DNA from: Planctomycetota bacterium
GTDB lineage: Bacteria > Planctomycetota > Planctomycetia > Pirellulales > Pirellulaceae
Assembly (NCBI GenBank): GCA_026692885.1
Contig: JAPLNJ010001116.1
Coordinates: 1-25,826 of the forward strand
DNA length: 25,826 nucleotides
Direction of reading: 5' to 3'
Below the pieces are notes generated by a model. That model saw only the letters and a list, made by a program, of their open reading frames with translations, did no database searches and had not been told where the DNA came from. The position numbers and the translations under genes are program-made. Positions 22,063 through 25,826 of the stretch are shown piece after piece (positions within the stretch are counted from its first letter, which is position 1; every line of letters begins with the position of its first letter).

Positions 22063-23037
22063 CTACTTTTTCAGGGGTTCGTACTTCAGGGACGCGTTCA
22101 TCAGTGTAATGACGTCGTCGGGATGGCTCGACCGGCCGATCTGTTTGCCCTGATCGCCACGCGGCCGGAGGATGGTGACCTTCTCCAGCGGCGACGTCAG
22201 ACGGACGATTCCGAAGCCCGCCTGGGCCTGGGCTCGCCGCATGGCCCGCTCTGCGCCCGCCCGGATCATGTCCCGCGCCCGCTCGGGCTGAAAGTGAATG
22301 GCGCCGAGGTTGCGTTTGGCATACGCTTCCGCATCACACTCGTCGCCCTGCCCGGGCGTGGTGCCACGTTTCACGGCGACCGTTTCCATCCCTGGCACCA
22401 ATGCCTGAGCCTCCTTGGTGAAGGCCAAGTCACCGGCGCCAAAGATGGTCCGCACGCCCAACTGGCTGGCGCAGAGCACCATCTCGCCGAACTCTCCCAC
22501 GGGTTTCCCATTGATGGTCGTCTCGAACACGGCAAAGCTGCCCGTGTGCGCCAAGTGGGCCAGCTCCGTGCGCGCCATGGCGTGTTGACCGACCCAGGCG
22601 GCGAAGTCCAGGCCCTTGTCGAGGCTGAACGGATACGGCGGGGAGGCCCAGTTGCGGGCCAGTTGAGCCCGCGAGTCAAGCAGCTTGGGATTGATCGCCC
22701 CGGAGCCGTGACCATCCACGACCAGGAATTCCGTGGCGCCGCCTCGCGCGAAGCCTTCGATGGCCGCGTTGACCTCCAGCGTCAGGAACTCCTTGGCCAA
22801 TTCGTAGTAGCGGGACTCCGGTTTGCACCAGTTCTCGGAGTCCAGCACTCCGGCCACGCCCTCCAGGTCGGTCATGATGTAGACGGACTTCCCGGTCTTC
22901 TCCTGGGCATCCTTCCCGATGGGTTTCACCGACGTGTCAATCTGCTGAGCAGGAAGAATGTTCGCCGCGACACAAAAGGCAATCCCGATTCCGGCACCGA
23001 TCCTGAGAAATTCGCGTCGATTGCGTGGGTGAGACAT
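22063..23037 (-). CDS. Tat-exported M55 family D-aminopeptidase (DppA-like)
   Basis: The 324-residue protein starts with a twin-arginine signal (RREFLRIGAGIGIAF). It then carries the M55 zinc-site pattern: MTDLEGVAGV (Asp and Glu ligands), VVDGHGSG, GQHAMA and EFGEM. DppA of Bacillus is a D-aminopeptidase that releases D-Ala from peptides, and it forms a decamer with a self-compartmentalised active site. Export by Tat suggests folding with metal before transport and use on cell-wall peptides or other D-amino-acid peptides in the periplasm. ATG 23037 has GGAG eight bases upstream; a GTG nine bases earlier is possible. It ends 39 bp before the glycosidase-like gene, so the two may be one transcript. 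Confidence 0.9.
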   Translation of the reverse strand: MSHPRNRREFLRIGAGIGIAFCVAANILPAQQIDTSVKPIGKDAQEKTGKSVYIMTDLEGVAGVLDSENWCKPESRYYELAKEFLTLEVNAAIEGFARGGATEFLVVDGHGSGAINPKLLDSRAQLARNWASPPYPFSLDKGLDFAAWVGQHAMARTELAHLAHTGSFAVFETTINGKPVGEFGEMVLCASQLGVRTIFGAGDLAFTKEAQALVPGMETVAVKRGTTPGQGDECDAEAYAKRNLGAIHFQPERARDMIRAGAERAMRRAQAQAGFGIVRLTSPLEKVTILRPRGDQGKQIGRSSHPDDVITLMNASLKYEPLKK

Positions 23038-23082
23038 GCGAGGCACTCCGTGGTCTGAGGAGGGGGAGGTCGTTGCCAGGCT

Positions 23083-23088
23083 ATTCTA
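23083..23088 (-). promoter_or_regulatory. Possible -10 box upstream of the M55 gene
   Basis: On the minus strand the hexamer reads TAGAAT, 46 bases before the ATG. The hexamer 17 bases further upstream (GGCAAT) is a poor -35. This is the only promoter-like match I could make in the 295-bp gap 23038-23332, which otherwise holds nothing I can support. Confidence 0.2.
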
Positions 23089-23332
23089 CTCGTTGCGTTT
23101 AGGCGATTGCCAGATCCTGGAGACAAGCCGCGACGTCGTCGTTCGATCGGCTAAATCGAGACCCCAAACGCGGAATCAACCCATGGTCGGGCTGCATTCA
23201 TTCGTGTCTCCATAATTCACTGCAAGTTGGCTCACAACAGCGAGCAGAGGTTAATCACGCGGCGCCGTGGCCCCTCCGGAATTCGCCAAGCTGCCGAAAT
23301 CCGGTTCAACGTCCCTGTAGCCAGGATACCCG

Positions 23333-25351
23333 TCATTGGCCCTGCTCCGAGAAATCCAGAGCCTTGGTCACGGGACCGACGCTCACCGAGAACTTGTCGT
23401 TCCCGAAGTCCCCGTTGAGATAGGGGCTTTGGTAGGTCTTCGCCGGGCGCAGGTCCACGGGTTTGCCGTTGATGAGGGGCAATGAGAAGCGGTCGAGAGC
23501 TTTTGCATCGTAGAGCGTGACTTCGAGGTGGTTGGCGGCTCGGCCGAATTGGTAATCCACCTTGTCAGGGGTGACGTTCAGGCGGCAAGCGAGCACGTCG
23601 GCTTTGAATTTTTCGAATGATCTGTGGCTCGCGATGTCGCCGGCGTGGAGGAGGATGCGCGATTTGTCGGTGGCCTTGTCGAAGTTCGCCGGCGTTGCCG
23701 TCGCCCGCTTCTCGTCCCAGACGTATCCGCCATTGAGGAACTTCACCCCGACGAAGGCCTTGCCGTTGCTGGCGAAGATCCAGCCGCTTTCCTCGACCTT
23801 CTTCAGCGCCTTGCCCTCGAAGCCAATGCCGATCGCGTCCGTGTGGTAGGATCCGATAGTGCTGCGGCCCAGGGGCGCGATGCGCTGGAGGATGATGACG
23901 TTTTCGAGCTGGATGCTCCAGAAGGAGTGTTGAGGACGGCCGCCGCTCCCATGCTCGATCACCGGATACACGGCGCAAATCTCGCTGCTCGCCGGGTCAT
24001 CGAAGAGCATCCCGCACGCACGATTCTGCCTGGAGATCCCGGCGTACTTCAGGGTCGGTGCGACGGTTTTTGGATCGGGCATGGTGAGGGCTGGATTCTG
24101 AAGGGTGCTGCCGAGGAGGTAGTGAGGAGTGCGATAGGCGTAGTTGACCAAGGCCGAGTCGGCGGCGAGTCCTTGGCCCACCTCGTCTTCAGATTTGGCC
24201 GTTTCGAGTTCCCCGAGGACGCGATTGCGGATGACGAAGGGCTCCGACGCCGGGAAGGCCCGCATGCGCAGCAGGATCGCTTCGGGAGGCAGTTGGTAGC
24301 GACTGGTTTCGATGACGCGGGAATGACTGGAGCCTGCAGGCTGGCCTTCCGACGCGAAGAGCAGGTTCTTGTAGGACTCGAAGCCGTTGACGCCGGGGTA
24401 GGCCCGGCTTCTTCCCCCGCCGCGGCGACCGCGCACGGAAATCTGCTCCTCTTCGATGAAGGCGAGGTCGAGCAGCAGGCCGAATCGCTTGCGGATGACG
24501 GGATCGGGGGCGAGTTCGTGCAGGTTGAACAGCGCCGGCCAGGAGTATTTTTGATAGCCGTTCGAACCAACCTCAACCCAGAGTCCCGCACCTGCCCGGC
24601 GGCGCGGCCATTCGCGGAGAAATGCCGTGTGGGCATCGGCATGTTCCGCAACGGTGTGCCCGTCCGCGAGCCTCCGGTCGCGGTAAGCCGGATCATCTTT
24701 CAGCAGGGAGGTGACCAGATAGTAGCCCGGCCGCCGGTTCAGGTCGTGGTTCTCCGTGCCGAGCAGCAGGAACAGGTTATCCAGACTGGCGTCGGCAATC
24801 CGGCTTTCCCCGCTGACCCAGAGACAGAGCGATTCCTTCATCGCGGCTTCCGTTTCCGGCTTCAGACGGCCGGGAAAATGAGGACTCTTCGAGTGGAAGA
24901 GGCAGAAGGTCCGCACGTAGTCGGTGACGGAAAAGAAGGTCCAGGGCGCGTTTCCAGGCTGCTCCTGGGTGGCGATGGGTTGGTTCCCCTGTTTGCGGGT
25001 CAAGTCAATGTAGTCGTTTGCCTGCTTGAGCAGGCGGGCATTGGCCACATCCACCTTCTCATTCAGATAGAGGGCCGCGAGGGTCCAGAGGTTGTCGCCC
25101 CAGATACCCGGGGGCCAGGCCGAGTCCTTGGCGATGGTTTTGCGCAGGGTCTCGTCACGCAGCTTGAGCGAGGCCTTGTGGGTTTCCGCCACGAGCTGAT
25201 CAAGGTCCGCATCGCGGTCCTTCGTCGGACTGTCGGCGGCATGGGTCAAGCCAGTGGCGGCAAGGATGGAGAACGCGACTAGGCTCGCGGTTAGTCGATG
25301 ACTGTGGCGCAAGGGGCGCAGGGCGTTGAGGAGCATGGGCATGGGCTTCAT
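23333..25351 (-). CDS. Secreted polysaccharide-lyase-like protein, helical toroid plus beta-sandwich
   Basis: The 672-residue protein has a signal peptide (about residues 1-36, ending LTHAAD). The first half is helical with repeated aromatic-rich helices (PPGIWGDNLWTLAALYL, PWTFFSVTDYVRTFCLFH, SLDNLFLLLGTENHDLNRRP), like an (alpha/alpha)-toroid. The second half is strand-rich (HSFWSIQLENVIILQRIAPL, ALKKVEESGWIFAS, GYVWDEKRATATP), like the beta-sandwich of heparinase- or alginate-lyase-type enzymes. Candidate catalytic residues are the NH of ENHDLN and the tyrosines of SNGYQKYSW. I cannot assign a PL family. The ATG at 25351 overlaps the sulfatase stop as ATGA, which indicates translational coupling. 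The frame is open about 200 bases upstream but there overlaps the sulfatase in another frame, so that extension is rejected. A role on sulfated glycans fits the partner. Confidence 0.7.
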   Translation of the reverse strand: MKPMPMLLNALRPLRHSHRLTASLVAFSILAATGLTHAADSPTKDRDADLDQLVAETHKASLKLRDETLRKTIAKDSAWPPGIWGDNLWTLAALYLNEKVDVANARLLKQANDYIDLTRKQGNQPIATQEQPGNAPWTFFSVTDYVRTFCLFHSKSPHFPGRLKPETEAAMKESLCLWVSGESRIADASLDNLFLLLGTENHDLNRRPGYYLVTSLLKDDPAYRDRRLADGHTVAEHADAHTAFLREWPRRRAGAGLWVEVGSNGYQKYSWPALFNLHELAPDPVIRKRFGLLLDLAFIEEEQISVRGRRGGGRSRAYPGVNGFESYKNLLFASEGQPAGSSHSRVIETSRYQLPPEAILLRMRAFPASEPFVIRNRVLGELETAKSEDEVGQGLAADSALVNYAYRTPHYLLGSTLQNPALTMPDPKTVAPTLKYAGISRQNRACGMLFDDPASSEICAVYPVIEHGSGGRPQHSFWSIQLENVIILQRIAPLGRSTIGSYHTDAIGIGFEGKALKKVEESGWIFASNGKAFVGVKFLNGGYVWDEKRATATPANFDKATDKSRILLHAGDIASHRSFEKFKADVLACRLNVTPDKVDYQFGRAANHLEVTLYDAKALDRFSLPLINGKPVDLRPAKTYQSPYLNGDFGNDKFSVSVGPVTKALDFSEQGQ

Positions 25352-25826
25352 TCTTCTTTTTGGATTTGTCTGGGTGAACCGGCCTTTCCGTTCACTTCGG
25401 CGTGCATCTTCGCCAACACGGCGGAGTCGAGAAACGAATCCCGGGTCTCCACTTGCCAGTCGTGCAGCAGGCCCTGCATCCGCTTCAGGGTTGCAGCGTG
25501 CCCGGGGGCGGCGGAAAGGTTGTGGAATTCCCACGGGTCCGCCTCCAGATCGTAGAGTTCCCACTCCGGTGGGTCCGCCATCAGCTCCATCGCTTTTCGA
25601 ACCGGCGTGTCCTGATAGGCCGCCGTTGTGACGACCTCGCCGGCGGGATCGCCATCCACGCCGATATTGATTTTGAGTTTCCCGGCGAGCAGGTTGTGAA
25701 TGATCTGGTAACGCGAATCGCGGAGTGCCCGGCGGGGGAAGAACGGGCGCTCACCATGCTGATGGAACTCGCCCGCGAGCGTGGTGCGCCAACCGGTGTT
25801 GTTGCCGGCCCCGACGTTGCGCAGCG
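25348..25826 (-). CDS. Sulfatase C-terminal part (family S1), cut by the window edge
   Basis: About 158 residues are visible, starting inside the gene. They contain GEFHQHGERPFFPRRALRD followed by RYQIIHNLL and WELYDLEADPWEFHNLS, the usual closing elements of formylglycine-dependent sulfatases of the heparan N-sulfatase-like group. The catalytic (C/S)xPxR motif lies outside the window, so activity cannot be judged. Such enzymes are exported and remove sulfate esters from algal or animal polysaccharides; they are abundant in Planctomycetota. The stop overlaps the lyase-like start by 4 nt (ATGA). Although a GTG at 25659 could serve as a start, the reading frame continues with family-like sequence to the window edge, so this is a partial gene. 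Confidence 0.88.
   Translation of the reverse strand, partial: LRNVGAGNNTGWRTTLAGEFHQHGERPFFPRRALRDSRYQIIHNLLAGKLKINIGVDGDPAGEVVTTAAYQDTPVRKAMELMADPPEWELYDLEADPWEFHNLSAAPGHAATLKRMQGLLHDWQVETRDSFLDSAVLAKMHAEVNGKAGSPRQIQKEE

Overview
This is a GC-rich window in which every gene I can support is read from the minus strand. The organism looks like a member of the Planctomycetota/Verrucomicrobiota group, probably Planctomycetota. This rests on gene content (a secreted sulfatase, a polysaccharide-lyase-like protein, a DUF4832/DUF4874 protein, a TIM-barrel glycosidase-like protein, a stand-alone four-helix-bundle S23 protein) and on low-complexity purine/pyrimidine repeats inside genes. It is inferred from composition and families, not from a marker gene. 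I see no rRNA, tRNA, CRISPR array or intact transposase.

Layout, right to left (direction of transcription). 25826-22063 is a carbohydrate/peptide scavenging block: a sulfatase C-terminus, a secreted lyase-like protein overlapping it by 4 nt, a Tat-exported M55 D-aminopeptidase, and then (22023-20527) a secreted glycosidase-like TIM-barrel protein. 20278-3336 is a defence island: SNF2 helicase, four-helix-bundle protein, large Eco57I-type adenine methylase, an orphan VapB-like antitoxin with a six-codon stub of its toxin, a STAND-type ATPase interrupted by an in-frame TAG, a wrecked MBL-fold gene, and an 1840-residue YprA/DrmA-like helicase fused to DUF1998 and a C-terminal Vsr/DUF559-like nuclease. 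A small hypothetical gene follows (3250-2690). The left end (2648-1) returns to secreted enzymes: a C-terminally truncated DUF4874/DUF4832 protein, a PHB-depolymerase-like esterase and a GH43-like N-terminal fragment ending in TAG.

How the island may work: the order SNF2 (DrmD-like), methylase (DrmMI-like), helicase (DrmA-like) plus DUF1998 (DrmB-like) is that of class 1 DISARM. Here the A and B functions lie in one polypeptide, and a PD-(D/E)XK-type domain takes the place of the phospholipase-D nuclease DrmC. Methylation would mark self DNA, and the helicases with the fused nuclease would act on unmarked DNA. The three large proteins are intact, whereas the accessory ATPase, MBL and toxin-antitoxin genes are damaged.

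The most unusual feature is a family of about 40-110 bp purine-arm/pyrimidine-arm repeats. They occur seven times between 7845 and 17295 and nowhere else in the window. Five lie inside the coding sequences of the three large defence proteins without breaking the frame, encoding a K/E/R/G-rich then S/P/L-rich linker. The other two bracket the four-helix-bundle gene. That layout recalls the 23S rRNA intervening sequences that carry S23 ORFs inside a stem-loop.

Stretches without a gene: 371-604 holds a perfect 27-bp inverted repeat; 20279-20526 shows nothing I can support; 23038-23332 shows only a weak possible -10 box at 23083-23088.
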